Below are positions 8,495 through 17,213 of a DNA stretch of 64,000 nucleotides, piece after piece (positions within the stretch are counted from its first letter, which is position 1; each line of letters starts with the position of its first letter). The stretch is from Nostoc sp. JL33 (GTDB lineage: Bacteria > Cyanobacteriota > Cyanobacteriia > Cyanobacteriales > Nostocaceae). Both the position numbers and the translations under genes were made by a program. The notes under the pieces are model-generated. The model was not told the origin of the DNA. It worked only from the letters and a program-made list of their open reading frames with translations, and searched no databases. The DNA is taken from contig NZ_JABXKP010000080.1 in assembly GCF_017114985.1 (NCBI RefSeq), forward strand, positions 50,883-114,882. Direction: 5' to 3'.

Positions 8495-9442
8495 ATGTTT
8501 ACTAATTGCTTTAAAAGTAATGATAATTTAAGTATAAATAAGGATAGGAATATATCAAATGTTGAGATAGCACTTTTTATAGATCAAATCAAAAGTAATA
8601 TTTGGCTATTTGGTATTCCATCTTGGCTTTTTGGCATAACCGATAGAAGCATAGCTGCATTTGCTGATGGTTATTTATCTCCTATAGAAATATGTCAGTT
8701 ACTTACAGCCTCTTTCTTTTTTCTGAGTTGGCTATATCTCAAGCCTGATGAAAGCTTTAACAGCAATGATTTAGGCCCCAACGAATATCAAGAATATCTC
8801 GCTCGTACTCAAGCTAACAAGCTTCAAGTAAAAAAGCTCCACATGATTAGCCAGGAGTATATTTTACCGTTTCCTTATATTTGCCAAATTTATCATTTAT
8901 TGAACTTAAAACATTTAGAAACAGTTCATAGCTTTAGCCTTAATAACCTGAAAATTTTTCAAGTTAGCCACTTTCAGCCAACAAACACCGGCGGAATAAT
9001 CAAATTCCAAACAATATTAGACTCGCCAGCTAATCCTTTGAGAATTTGGCGGCAACCGATTGTAGAGGTGGATTTAATATTACATACTCCCTACACTGTT
9101 GAACTGAGTATTCCAGTCTACAATAACAAAAGGATAATTGTTATATTTCATGCTTTCCCGTTAAATGACTCAGAGCATCAGTTCTTTATAGATATTTATA
9201 GTGATCTAGAGTGGCCAAAGCCATTATTACAAATAATATTTCATTTTGCTTCTTGTTTGACACTATTTGAAGATTTGCCGTATCTAAGAGCTTTAGCTGA
9301 TAAAAACATCGGGCGTTTATTCAACTTAAGCAGGGCTTCAAATCACGAGACTGCCTTGCTGTTTAAAAGATACGTTGAGCTATATGGTTCGACTGGAGAA
9401 CCAACTAAATTACTTGAGGGGAGGGAAGAGAGACGCGATTAA
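8495..9442 (+). CDS. Hypothetical protein
   Basis: I do not recognise this 315-residue protein. It has a short hydrophobic segment near residues 35-50 (IWLFGIPSWLFGITD), another near residues 70-80 (LLTASFFFLSWLYL), and a soluble C-terminal half with beta-type segments. A membrane-attached protein is possible. Codons are AT-rich compared with neighbours such as the ABC ATPase, a hint of foreign or fast-evolving origin. The last codons (coding EERRD) and the stop lie in the first copy of a palindromic repeat, so the C-terminus has been reshaped by that repeat. Confidence 0.6.
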   Translation: MFTNCFKSNDNLSINKDRNISNVEIALFIDQIKSNIWLFGIPSWLFGITDRSIAAFADGYLSPIEICQLLTASFFFLSWLYLKPDESFNSNDLGPNEYQEYLARTQANKLQVKKLHMISQEYILPFPYICQIYHLLNLKHLETVHSFSLNNLKIFQVSHFQPTNTGGIIKFQTILDSPANPLRIWRQPIVEVDLILHTPYTVELSIPVYNNKRIIVIFHAFPLNDSEHQFFIDIYSDLEWPKPLLQIIFHFASCLTLFEDLPYLRALADKNIGRLFNLSRASNHETALLFKRYVELYGSTGEPTKLLEGREERRD

Positions 9443-9481
9443 TCGCGTACAGGAGAGACGCGATTAATCGCGTCTGTACAG
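9429..9481. repeat. Tandem palindromic repeat (GACGCGATTAATCGCGT)
   Basis: Two copies of AGAGACGCGATTAATCGCGT stand in tandem, each a near-perfect palindrome, separated by a short ACAGG linker. The first supplies the stop codon of the preceding gene. It could act as a bidirectional terminator between the two convergent genes, although no T-run follows. Confidence 0.7.
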
Positions 9482-9488
9482 GAGTTAG

Positions 9489-11159
9489 TTAAGCGCGTGC
9501 TAGTAATGGAGCAGCAGCTAGTAAGGTTTTGGTATAAGGGTGCTGAGGATTAGCAAAAATAGTTTTTGTCAGACCGAGCTCGACAATTTTACCGCCATTC
9601 ATCACGGCAATACGATCGCACAAAAATCGCGCTAACCAAAGGTCATGGGTGATGAACAGATAAGTTAGCTCAAACTCTTCCTTTAATTGCAACATCAAAT
9701 CTAGCACTTGCGACTGCACGCTAGCGTCTAACATACTCACGGGTTCATCGCAAATGAGAAGTTTAGGGTGAGTAATTAAAGCACGAGCGATCGCTACTCG
9801 TTGCTGTTGTCCACCAGACAAATCTGATGGATAACGCTCATAATACACTTCTGGCGGTGTTAACCCAACTTTATCTAGCATCCATAAAACTTGTTCTTTT
9901 GCCTTAGCAGGATTGGCTAGATTGTGGATAAATAAAGGATCAGCGATACTTTGTCCCACTGTCATCGCTGGATTGAGACAAGCATGAGGGTCTTGAAAAA
10001 CCATTTGTATTTGCCGCCTTGAGGAGCGAATTTCTTGACGCGACAGTTTAGTTAAATCCTGTCCTAAAAATTCAACTTTGCCACTAGTGGGACGAATTAG
10101 TTGCAAGATTGTTCGTGATAGCGTACTTTTACCACAACCTGATTCCCCAACTAAGCCGAGAATTTCTCCTGGATAAAGATCCAGGTTGATACCATCTACT
10201 GCTTTAATTGTCTGCGCTTGTGTGTTAAACAATCGTTCGATAAAGTTAGGTTCTATAGTGTAGTATTGCTTGAGTTCACTGACACTCAAAATTGGGGATT
10301 GCTGATTAATAATCGGTAATTGCTTTTCTGCGTCATTGACAATTATTAACTCTCCACTATCTTTTACTGCTTGAATGTGTAAAGCTGCTTTTAAAAGCGA
10401 TCGCGTGTATTCATGTTGAGGGTGTCTAAATACGGTTTCTGTAGAACCCATTTCGACTATCTTGCCGTTGTACATAACCCCAATGCGATCGCAATACTCA
10501 GCCACCATTGCTAAATCGTGAGAAATCAGCAACAATCCCATGTTTTCTTCACCACACAGGCGAGTTAATTCTTTCAATATCTGCGCGGATACTGTGACAT
10601 CTAAACTAGTGGTGGGTTCATCGGCAACAATCAACTTGGGGTTGAGGAGTAAAGCTAAAGCGATCGCTACTCGTTGGCGCATTCCACCGCTAAACTCATG
10701 AGGATACTGATTCCAGCGACTGGCTGGAATATTCACCTTTGCCAAGGTAGCAAGTGCTTTTTCTTTGGCTTGACGCGTTGATAATTTTGGTGAGTGCGCC
10801 TGAAGGGTTTCAATACAATGCTTACCAATCGTCATCAATGGATCGAGGCGTGTCATCGGATCTTGAAAAATTAAGGCGATCGCCTCTCCGCGAAACTTCC
10901 GCAACTGGTTAGGCATCAAGTCAAACAGCGACTGTCCTTGAAATGTCACCCGCCCCTCAACACGACTAGAGGCTGGTAATAAACGCATTACTGCGCGTCC
11001 GATAGTTGACTTACCACAACCCGATTCTCCCACCAATCCCATTCTTTCACCTGGTTGCAAGGTGAAAGATACATCATCAACCGCCCAGCTTGCTTCTTCT
11101 CCACTCCGTTGAGGATAGGCAACTCGCAGATTTTCGATACAGAATAAGGCTTCACTCAT
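9489..11159 (-). CDS. Peptide-type ABC transporter ATPase, two fused ATP-binding domains
   Basis: The 556-residue protein has two complete nucleotide-binding domains. The first, about residues 5-265, has GESGCGKST, FSGGMRQR and LIVADEPTTSLD; the second, about 290-550, has GESGCGKST, LSGGQQQR and LLICDEPVSML. Each is followed by the extended C-terminal region typical of dipeptide/oligopeptide importers, so it corresponds to DppD and DppF in one chain, like YejF or GsiA. It would power uptake of peptides or a similar solute together with permeases and a binding protein, none of which lie nearby. Several HIP1 octamers occur inside the gene. An isolated ATPase gene is common for such systems in cyanobacteria. 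Confidence 0.9.
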   Translation of the reverse strand: MSEALFCIENLRVAYPQRSGEEASWAVDDVSFTLQPGERMGLVGESGCGKSTIGRAVMRLLPASSRVEGRVTFQGQSLFDLMPNQLRKFRGEAIALIFQDPMTRLDPLMTIGKHCIETLQAHSPKLSTRQAKEKALATLAKVNIPASRWNQYPHEFSGGMRQRVAIALALLLNPKLIVADEPTTSLDVTVSAQILKELTRLCGEENMGLLLISHDLAMVAEYCDRIGVMYNGKIVEMGSTETVFRHPQHEYTRSLLKAALHIQAVKDSGELIIVNDAEKQLPIINQQSPILSVSELKQYYTIEPNFIERLFNTQAQTIKAVDGINLDLYPGEILGLVGESGCGKSTLSRTILQLIRPTSGKVEFLGQDLTKLSRQEIRSSRRQIQMVFQDPHACLNPAMTVGQSIADPLFIHNLANPAKAKEQVLWMLDKVGLTPPEVYYERYPSDLSGGQQQRVAIARALITHPKLLICDEPVSMLDASVQSQVLDLMLQLKEEFELTYLFITHDLWLARFLCDRIAVMNGGKIVELGLTKTIFANPQHPYTKTLLAAAPLLARA

Positions 11160-11418
11160 AGTTAGTTATCAGCCCTGAGCTACCAGCTTTTATAATTTCA
11201 AATTTAAGATAGTCTATCAGATTGATATTAGACCTGCGTTGTGCGAACATCTTTAATTGTCTTAGCGATCGCAACGAGTTCCGCCAATGTTCTATCATAC
11301 TAATTTATACCGCTTGTCTCAAGTTTTATCAGTTCATGTAGGAGACGCGGAAGTTTGCCTACCTTTACAGCAGATTGCAGGTTTATGAAGTACAGTAGCA
11401 ACAGTTTGCAAACCAGTT

Positions 11419-11613
11419 TCATAAATGCTTAGGATTGAGTAAATCGAGGGCAGTAGCAATTAGAGTATCAACCATTTTTGTTGTGCTTGGAGAGAACTGA
11501 CGTAAAAAAGACTTAAGTTGCGACCACCAAAGTTCAATTGGATTAAAATCTGGGGAGTAGGGTGACAGATTAAGAACATTTGCACCGTATTGCCCTGCTA
11601 ACTCAATAATGGC
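11419..11613 (-). pseudogene. IS630-family transposase, C-terminal remnant
   Basis: Minus-strand translation gives IELAGQYGANVLNL, then SPYSPDFNPIELWWSQLKSF and an ending LLNPKHL before a TGA at 11421. YSPDFNPIE is the hallmark region around the last catalytic acid of IS630/Tc1-type DDE transposases. Only about 65 residues remain; upstream the frame runs into a dispersed repeat near 11615-11640, and no N-terminal part is found. The preceding spacer (11160-11418) holds no gene; a 21-codon open stretch ending near 11228 is too short to call. Confidence 0.85.
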
Positions 11614-11652
11614 GCGTTACGCTATGGTTAACGCACTCTACTTGCTATATTG

Positions 11653-11910
11653 TCAAAGTATTGGTTGGATTTTTACTTTTTGATCAGGATCAGACACGCT
11701 CACAAATACTAAATCTGGATCCCAATGTCCAACTAAGTCAAGTTTAGCACATACACTCCATCCTCTATTTTGATCCCCAAGTCCTAGCTTACGCTCTCTA
11801 TAAGTAGCATTAAGTGAGTCTTCAATAATTAGAACTTTATCTTGAATTAATGCCAATCTAGCAAGCACTAAAGCACGCTCTTTTGTAACGGTAATTATTT
11901 TGTCTTCCAT
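11653..11910 (-). CDS. Hypothetical small protein
   Basis: I do not recognise this 85-residue protein (MEDKIITVTKERALVLARLA at the N-terminus, then SLNATYRERKLGL). It is soluble and mixed helix/strand, without signal or membrane segments. A strong GGGAGG ribosome-binding site lies about ten bases before the ATG at 11910, which supports expression and decides against the TTG one codon upstream. It sits beside the IS630 remnant, so it could be a passenger or simply the interrupted neighbour. Confidence 0.55.
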   Translation of the reverse strand: MEDKIITVTKERALVLARLALIQDKVLIIEDSLNATYRERKLGLGDQNRGWSVCAKLDLVGHWDPDLVFVSVSDPDQKVKIQPIL

Positions 11911-11973
11911 CAATCAATCCTCCCTGAACGTTATTGGTCTCTAAGGGATCTAATATATCTAGTTAATTGAGAT

Positions 11974-12010
11974 GGTAGCTGGATTTAGGCCGTGCCTAAA
12001 TCCAGCTACC
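11974..12010. repeat. Perfect inverted repeat with 17-bp arms
   Basis: GGTAGCTGGATTTAGGC at 11974-11990 and its exact complement at 11994-12010 flank a 3-base loop. No T-run follows on either strand, so it is more likely a mobile palindromic element than a terminator. Confidence 0.8.
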
Positions 12011-12043
12011 ATTCAAAATCAATGAAACGCTTACGCTGTATTC

Positions 12044-12091
12044 ATTTTGAATTTTGAATTTTGAATTTTGAATTTTGAATTTTGAATTTTC
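12044..12091. repeat. Heptamer tandem repeat (TTTTGAA)
   Basis: About six tandem copies of the heptamer TTTTGAA, with one diverged copy at the end (TTTTCAA). It is a short tandem repeat typical of heterocystous cyanobacteria and lies upstream of the small secreted-protein gene at 12237. Confidence 0.85.
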
Positions 12092-12236
12092 AATTCCGCC
12101 CTGCTGTACTAGCTGTTTAGCTGATTAATTCACCCATTTGTAGGAGGTAATTAGCAACTGAATAAGTGTACTTTACTTATAATCAGACCAACACAAAATG
12201 GTTTGAAGCAGCATTCACACAACAAGTGTATCAATT

Positions 12237-12548
12237 ATGTTAAACCTGATATTTACCGGATGTATAAAAATAAAACCCTTGCTGGTTTCAACAGCTTTTT
12301 TGCTGGCTGTACAGACTTCTACCAATGCTCAACAAGCCTTCCCTAGTTTGACTCCAAGACAAGCTCAACATTTATCCCGTGACTTGGTTCCATATAATTC
12401 TCAAGACTTTTTTAGGCAAGGAAAAGATTCGATTGAGAGAGAAATTCAACTTCTTAGCTACCAAAGGCAACAGCGCTCAATTAAACCTGTTCTTAAGATT
12501 GATTCAGTACCGCAGATTAAAAGACCATATATTCAGCAAAAACTTTAA
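12237..12548 (+). CDS. Hypothetical small secreted protein
   Basis: The 103-residue product begins with a basic-hydrophobic signal peptide (KIKPLLVSTAFLLAVQT) and a likely cleavage after TNA, just before QQAFPSLTP. The mature part of about 70 residues is polar, rich in Gln and Arg, and has no cysteine. I do not recognise a family. Its ATG at 12237 follows the spacer containing the TTTTGAA repeat array. An overlapping ORF in another frame at 12379-12567 is not supported. Confidence 0.5.
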   Translation: MLNLIFTGCIKIKPLLVSTAFLLAVQTSTNAQQAFPSLTPRQAQHLSRDLVPYNSQDFFRQGKDSIEREIQLLSYQRQQRSIKPVLKIDSVPQIKRPYIQQKL

Positions 12549-12594
12549 CATCTTATTATCTAAGTAACAATCATTATCCTTCTATGACACCTTA

Positions 12595-12710
12595 TTAGGA
12601 CTTACGCAAAACTAACGAATTGTAGGGGAAATACCCTGCGGTCAGCTAAAGCTACATGAATTGCCCCTACGTAAATTCAAGGTTTTGGCGATTTTTTGCG
12701 TCAGTCCTGC
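12595..12710. mobile_element. Small MITE-like element (AGGACTTACGCA ends)
   Basis: The element begins TTAGGACTTACGCAAAA and ends TTTTTTGCGTCAGTCCT, imperfect terminal inverted repeats of about 15 bp. A second inner inverted pair (GTAGGGG and CCCCTAC) is present. It has no reading frame of its own. Ends with AGGACTTACGCA are frequent in cyanobacterial genomes. Confidence 0.65.
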
Positions 12711-12794
12711 TTATAATTGAGCGATCGCTATGCTCTGTTCCCGCTAGCAGAGTTTTTGTGTTTTCAATCAGCTTTGCAACACAAATTTACAATC

Positions 12795-13049
12795 TTAATC
12801 GTCTAGCAAGCTCATCAACGCTTGAATTTCAACGTCTTCCGACTCTGAGTCTAGCGGTTCTGAGTCTAGCGGTTCTGAGTCTAGCGGCTCTGACAATTGA
12901 CACTGTAACTTTAATAATTCATTCTGTAATCCTTCTGCTACATAGAGCAGATTAGATTCTTGTGCAATTTTTAGCTGATTTTCTTTAATTTTGATTTGTT
13001 TAAGCAAGTTGTTTTCAACATGAATTAAATTGTAATGTTGAGCAATCAT
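12795..13049 (-). CDS. Hypothetical coiled-coil protein with SEPLD repeats
   Basis: The 84-residue product begins MIAQHYNLIHVENNLLKQIK and continues with a helical, coiled-coil-like segment to about residue 50. It then has three tandem copies of the pentapeptide SEPLD and an acidic tail. The pentapeptides are encoded by 15-bp direct repeats at 12841-12890. I recognise no family. The frame stays open through the repeats, and the helical half looks coding, but there is no strong ribosome-binding site at 13049. The opposite-strand ORF at 12656-12955 is considered a shadow. Confidence 0.45.
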   Translation of the reverse strand: MIAQHYNLIHVENNLLKQIKIKENQLKIAQESNLLYVAEGLQNELLKLQCQLSEPLDSEPLDSEPLDSESEDVEIQALMSLLDD

Positions 13050-13187
13050 AGCTTTAAATTTCTTATCAATCTATCGAGTGCAATGAGATTTACCACCTAT
13101 GTATTATTCCACACTTCTCTCATTTTTTAAATATCTGGTGATTTAACCTTCATTACTCGTAGTGTTTACGGGTATGGCGTTTCTTCT

Positions 13188-13435
13188 TAGAGGATGTTTG
13201 AAAAGTACTAGGCGAATAGAATTCGCTACTACACAAAGCAAAGTCCACCTCCGTGGACTAATGAAAATCAAGGGTTTTTAACCCACGGAGGTGGGTTTTG
13301 TCTGTATAGCCAAGCCAGTGCGTTGGGCGGCTCCGCCGACTTGTTCGCGCAGCGTCTCCCCTTGGGAGAAGCACCTGGCGCGCGACTTCCAGTCGCCCGG
13401 TCAGTAATAAATTAGACTTTTGAAACATCCTTTTA
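13188..13435. mobile_element. MITE, copy 1, with a nested repeat
   Basis: Terminal inverted repeats GAGGATGTTTGAAAAGT (13190) and ACTTTTGAAACATCC (to 13430) are flanked by TA dinucleotides at 13188 and 13434, as expected for IS630/Tc1-type targets. The core carries two hairpins (GTCCACCTCCGTGGAC and an AACCCACGG/GGTGGGTT pair). Compared with the copy at 55231-55392, this one holds about 85 extra bases containing a GTTGGGCGGCTCCGCCGACTTG module, so a second repeat has inserted inside it. There is no coding capacity. Confidence 0.75.
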
Positions 13436-13736
13436 CCTGAGTAGTATAGTTTCTGTTTTTCGGGGTTTTTGAGGTATTAAATCAGACGATCAATGTTATT
13501 TTGCTGAATCCTCGTAAGGAGGAAACTTTTAACGATAAATTCTCAAATAACAAAACTGCATAGCTTTTTCCACAAATCCATTCTCAATAGTTTGGGAATA
13601 TTGGCTTAATACACCATGTGCATATTTTTATAGGCTTTTACAAAAATGGAAATCATGATATAAGATTGGTTAACTTGGTGTTAATTTTTAAATAACACAT
13701 ATTCACTTGTTTGTTATTTCACCGAGTATTGTAGAT
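13436..13736. other. AT-rich spacer, no gene seen
   Basis: The stretch between the MITE and the next membrane gene is AT-rich with no supported frame. It should contain the promoter of the 13737 gene, but I could not identify it. Confidence 0.4.
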
Positions 13737-14075
13737 ATGTTAAACATTTTTTTGGTGAATAGGATGAACTTAAAGTTTATAAATAGAAACATTTTTATAT
13801 TGGTAAAGATTATATCTACAATGCTTATAACAAGCGCAATTGGATTAGAATCGTGGAATATTTATGCAGTAATAACTAATAGTAATCTACCAAGCAGCCT
13901 TAATCCCATTTTTTGGATTGAGCGTTTTGCCATGACCACCCATTTTGTGGAAAGTATTATAGCAGCTTTTTATGCACCTTCAAGAAAAAAGATGCGAATA
14001 AAATATGCTATTTATACTTTTTTTGTAGGCACAATTGGGTTGTTAGAACTGTTCTCTCAAGAGAATGGCTATTAA
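13737..14075 (+). CDS. Hypothetical membrane protein
   Basis: The 112-residue product has about three hydrophobic segments: IFILVKIISTMLITSAIGL, FAMTTHFVESIIAAFYAP and IYTFFVGTIGLLELF. It is therefore a small inner-membrane protein of unknown function. Two ATG starts, 13737 and 13764, are possible, and a TTG at 13707 also lies in frame. None has a clear Shine-Dalgarno site; I chose the first ATG. The gene is AT-rich like its flanks and has no operon partners. Confidence 0.5.
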   Translation: MLNIFLVNRMNLKFINRNIFILVKIISTMLITSAIGLESWNIYAVITNSNLPSSLNPIFWIERFAMTTHFVESIIAAFYAPSRKKMRIKYAIYTFFVGTIGLLELFSQENGY

Positions 14076-14149
14076 GTGTTCTACGGCTTGAAGGTATGAA
14101 ATTTTCGGATTAGGTAGGTTGCTAGGGTGGAATGGCACTTAGCTTAAGC

Positions 14150-14182
14150 AAAATCTCTGACTTCTTAAAAAAGTCGGGGATC
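14150..14182. repeat. Hairpin repeat (GACTTCTTAAAAAAGTC)
   Basis: ATCTCTGACTTCTT and AAGTCGGGGAT form an imperfect inverted repeat. It is a dispersed cyanobacterial hairpin and lies between two convergent genes, where it may help transcription stop. Confidence 0.6.
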
Positions 14183-14222
14183 TAATTCTTTGTTGAGTAA
14201 TTTATTCTTTGGAAGTCCACGA

Positions 14223-15359
14223 TTACAATCCAAGTTCAGCAAACACCTCTGGAGAGAACATATCCCACAACACCTGGAAATATGGCATTAAAGTTTCAGC
14301 TTCTTGAGGAGTCAAGCTAATGTCTATTTCTTGTCTTAGCAAATGTAGCATTTGACGGACTACTTCCCACTGCACTTTTAATCTAGGATAGAGCATTACA
14401 CATAAGGGAAATAACTCTTGTAGGATAGCTTCACAGCTTGTTTCTAAAGCACATACCCACAGGTATATTTGAAACATTTCTACATCCCGAATACTAGAGG
14501 TCTTAACTATTGGATTACTTAATCCACCAGACATTGAGTTGTAATTTGGGTTAAGTTCAATTACTCTTTGGCAAATCCTTTTAGCAATTTGTGTACTAAT
14601 TGGTAGTAACTTTTGCACTGCGGATAATGCTAGAGAATCAGAATCATGGTTAGCTGCTGCTTCATAAGCACGTTGCAGTGGCATATACAAATGGTCATCA
14701 ATAACTTTAAAGTATGTACTAATAAGTGATTGTTCTATTGGCTCAAGTGATTCTATGAGCATTTGACTTGTGTAATGAAACTGCATACTTACAAAGCCAA
14801 TAACTCTAGGGTCTTGACTTGTGTATTTTTTTCTGAGCTTTCCTATATCCCCACCAATTACTGTAGCCAGCTTGCTAGGAGCCACTTGTTCTGTATAAAC
14901 ATCTAATGCCTGTTTATAAAGTGGATTCTCTGAGTCAACCAGGTTCCTTACCAAAGAAAGAGGTTGTGATGTTGTTTGTTGAGTATATACATCCAAAGCT
15001 TTTTGGTAAATGTTAAAAGAATCTCCTGAGATTTCCCACGGATTAATTAGGTTTAAGTCTATGCCATGTTGTTTAATTTCTTTTGATAATAATTGCTCAG
15101 TCTTATTCCAGGCTCTAGCACTAACACTTCGCAAGGACTCTAATACTTTTTGAGCAGTTCTCTTTCGTCCCTCTGGTGATACTATCTCTGATAAATTAGG
15201 TATTTCTATTTTTTCTACCCTACCAATATCAACATCAACCTTGAGATTCCCTATATATTTTTTTGCCCATTGTTGTGCTAAAGATTCAACGACCGTCTTA
15301 TTTCCTTGGCTAGAAATTGATTTTAAATGATTTCCTGGAAACTCTTTTAAAATAGCCAT
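14223..15359 (-). CDS. Hypothetical protein
   Basis: I do not recognise this 378-residue protein. It is soluble, strongly helical and without signal or membrane segments. Two copies of a related segment, YQKALDVYTQQ and YKQALDVYTEQ, lie around residues 120 and 150, which suggests an internal duplication. The C-terminal third contains four cysteines (VCALETSCEAILQELFPLC). The ATG at 15359 is the only plausible start. It stands alone and converges with the upstream membrane gene. A structural or scaffolding role is possible but unsupported. Confidence 0.6.
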   Translation of the reverse strand: MAILKEFPGNHLKSISSQGNKTVVESLAQQWAKKYIGNLKVDVDIGRVEKIEIPNLSEIVSPEGRKRTAQKVLESLRSVSARAWNKTEQLLSKEIKQHGIDLNLINPWEISGDSFNIYQKALDVYTQQTTSQPLSLVRNLVDSENPLYKQALDVYTEQVAPSKLATVIGGDIGKLRKKYTSQDPRVIGFVSMQFHYTSQMLIESLEPIEQSLISTYFKVIDDHLYMPLQRAYEAAANHDSDSLALSAVQKLLPISTQIAKRICQRVIELNPNYNSMSGGLSNPIVKTSSIRDVEMFQIYLWVCALETSCEAILQELFPLCVMLYPRLKVQWEVVRQMLHLLRQEIDISLTPQEAETLMPYFQVLWDMFSPEVFAELGL

Positions 15360-15837
15360 TAACTTAATATACCCTGACTAAGATGTTACTGTTATATATC
15401 TTAACAATAATCAATTTAATCAAAATATTTTTTATACAAAGATTAGTATTGCAATTTTATGTATTACGGTTATCAAGTGTTTTAGTATTAATCTATATAT
15501 CTGGGGTATTAAATAAGGAAATTTTTTATAAACAAGTATTTTTACTGATAAAATAGGAAATAAATATAAGTGGATAGGTAGGAAAACACCAAACTATGCA
15601 AAGATAAATAAATAGAGAAAATCAGAAAACTAAAAATAGTCTTATTAACAAAAGGTTATTAGCGCGATCGCACCCTACGTACAAAACTTGTAGGTTATAA
15701 AATATACGCTACTCAGCAAAAGCCAGTTGCGGGGGTTTCCCAATCTAAATCACTGGTGAATCTGACAGGCAGAAGAGAGTATAGTTTGTATAGTTGCTTT
15801 TTGCTGGAATTTTAGTTTGACACTAAGGAATTAAAAA
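15360..15837. other. AT-rich divergent spacer upstream of thioredoxin
   Basis: No open frame is convincing. One HIP1-like site (GCGCGATCGCACC) lies near 15661. The region separates divergent genes and must hold the thioredoxin promoter. Confidence 0.45.
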
Positions 15838-16176
15838 ATGTCTACTGATACTGACATAGTTACTTACGTTGAAGAGAGTGAATTTGATATTGTTTTAAAT
15901 GGAAGTGAAGAGAAAGTCGTTGTTGTTGATTTTACTGCTACTTGGTGTGGCCCTTGTCGCCTGATCAGTCCGTTAATGGATCAACTTGCCGAGGAATACA
16001 AAGGTCGCGCTAAAGTTGTTAAGGTAGACGTTGACAGCAACAAGCCGATTTTCAAAAAATTCGGTCTTCGCAGTATTCCGGCGGTTTTAATTTTCAAAGA
16101 TGGTATTTTAGCAGAAACCATCGTGGGAGTTTCTCCTTACGAGGACTTTAGTAACGCTGTTCAGAAGCTTCTTTAG
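15838..16176 (+). CDS. trxA: Thioredoxin
   Basis: The 112-residue protein has the thioredoxin fold with the active site FTATWCGPCRLISP at residues 31-44 and the conserved cis-proline segment LRSIPAVLIFKDG. WCGPC marks it as a dithiol reductase that reduces protein disulfides, receiving electrons from ferredoxin- or NADPH-thioredoxin reductase. An AAGGA sequence lies about ten bases before the ATG. Sequence resembles the m-type/TrxA group, but cyanobacteria carry several thioredoxins, so the exact paralogue is uncertain. It is a single gene ended by a long inverted repeat. Confidence 0.92.
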   Translation: MSTDTDIVTYVEESEFDIVLNGSEEKVVVVDFTATWCGPCRLISPLMDQLAEEYKGRAKVVKVDVDSNKPIFKKFGLRSIPAVLIFKDGILAETIVGVSPYEDFSNAVQKLL

Positions 16177-16183
16177 CTAATTC

Positions 16184-16219
16184 ATAATTCGTAATTCGTT
16201 ATGACGAATTACGAATTAT
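16184..16219. terminator. Bidirectional inverted-repeat terminator
   Basis: ATAATTCGTAATTCGT at 16184-16199 is repeated as its exact complement at 16204-16219 around a TATG loop. The 16-bp stem lies between two convergent genes and touches the stop codon of the minus-strand gene. Only TTT follows on the plus strand, so it may be an imperfect terminator or a mobile hairpin. Confidence 0.6.
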
Positions 16220-16220
16220 T

Positions 16221-16754
16221 TTAAACCTTTCCTTTTCGTCTATAATGTGCTTGGAGTAAACCCGTAGAATATTGTTTTGAGTTAATCAGCTCCAATTTTT
16301 CTTCAGGGCTAAATGGTGGGAAAAGGCGTATACCGCCACCTAAGATAATTGGAATAGTTGAAATAATATATTCGTCAATCAAACTGTGCTGAAGAAATGA
16401 ATTGATTAATGCTCCACCACCAACTAGCCAGATGTTTTGCAAGCCTTGAGCCTCTATATTTGCCAACGCCTGTTTCACTGTGTCAGAAACAAACACAATG
16501 TCCTGACGCTCAGATTTGAGATGGCGCTGAGTGAAAACAAAGGATTTTTTTTCTGGATAAGGCCATTGATCAAAACTAAGTCCAATTTCATATGTCTTGC
16601 TGCCTAAGACAATAGCATCAATCGATTCGTAGAAAGCAGCGTAACCGTAGTCTTCCGCTTCTGTGTCAAGGATTGATAGCCAATCAATTCCGCCATCGCT
16701 ACGAGCAATGTAGCCATCCAAACTAGCTGCTATGTAGAGTGTAACTTTCGTCAT
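16221..16754 (-). CDS. Dihydrofolate reductase/RibD C-terminal fold protein
   Basis: The 177-residue protein starts VTLYIAASLDGYIARSDGG and contains LGSKTYE, FVFTQR, IWLVGGGALINSFL and IPIILGGGIRLF. These are the landmarks of the DHFR/RibD-C family of NADPH-dependent reductases. YyaP/YwjB-like members are of unknown substrate and usually do not replace true dihydrofolate reductase. The frame is open to 16781 with a GTG, but the family N-terminus begins at the ATG at 16754. It is followed by the shared inverted-repeat terminator and has no operon partners. Confidence 0.82.
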   Translation of the reverse strand: MTKVTLYIAASLDGYIARSDGGIDWLSILDTEAEDYGYAAFYESIDAIVLGSKTYEIGLSFDQWPYPEKKSFVFTQRHLKSERQDIVFVSDTVKQALANIEAQGLQNIWLVGGGALINSFLQHSLIDEYIISTIPIILGGGIRLFPPFSPEEKLELINSKQYSTGLLQAHYRRKGKV

Positions 16755-16919
16755 TGTGCTTCGGAATTTGGTAGTTTTCACTCAATTGGTATAAGCGATC
16801 GCAAGCTTATCCCTTCTACAGCATTTTAGCCTCTGATGGTTCTGGACGATATTTTGATTGAACAGATCAGATCATAGCGATGTCTACGACGGGCTATTCG
16901 GCGTCGCTCATCTGATTAC

Positions 16920-17174
16920 TTACATTTTTTGATTGTGCGATTTAAACCGACCGGCAATAAATTCTCGCTTAGATAAATGCTTTGTATCGCGTTTGGTGAC
17001 TCGCTCTCGCCACATCTTGAAACTAGATTCTTTCATTTCGCGCCTCATTAGGGCAATTACCTGTTTCTCCAGCAGCCCAAACTGAGCCTCAATAGCATCA
17101 AAAGATGTTCTGTCTTCCCATGCCATTTCAATGATGCGATTGATGGTTTGTGAATCGAGGTTAGGTAGCTTCAT
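16920..17174 (-). CDS. DUF2805/TIGR03643 family protein
   Basis: The 84-residue protein has the signature of this small family: IEMAWEDRTSFDAIEAQFGL, followed by VIALMRREMKESSFKMWRER and a basic tail. The central part resembles a helix-turn-helix, so nucleic-acid binding is possible, but the function is unknown. Length equals the family norm. It lies 40 bases beyond the ABC exporter gene (the upstream gene on this strand) and might be read from the same transcript. Confidence 0.8.
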   Translation of the reverse strand: MKLPNLDSQTINRIIEMAWEDRTSFDAIEAQFGLLEKQVIALMRREMKESSFKMWRERVTKRDTKHLSKREFIAGRFKSHNQKM

Positions 17175-17213
17175 TCTTTTGCTGGCAAGTGATAAATTCG
17201 AGCTATATATATT

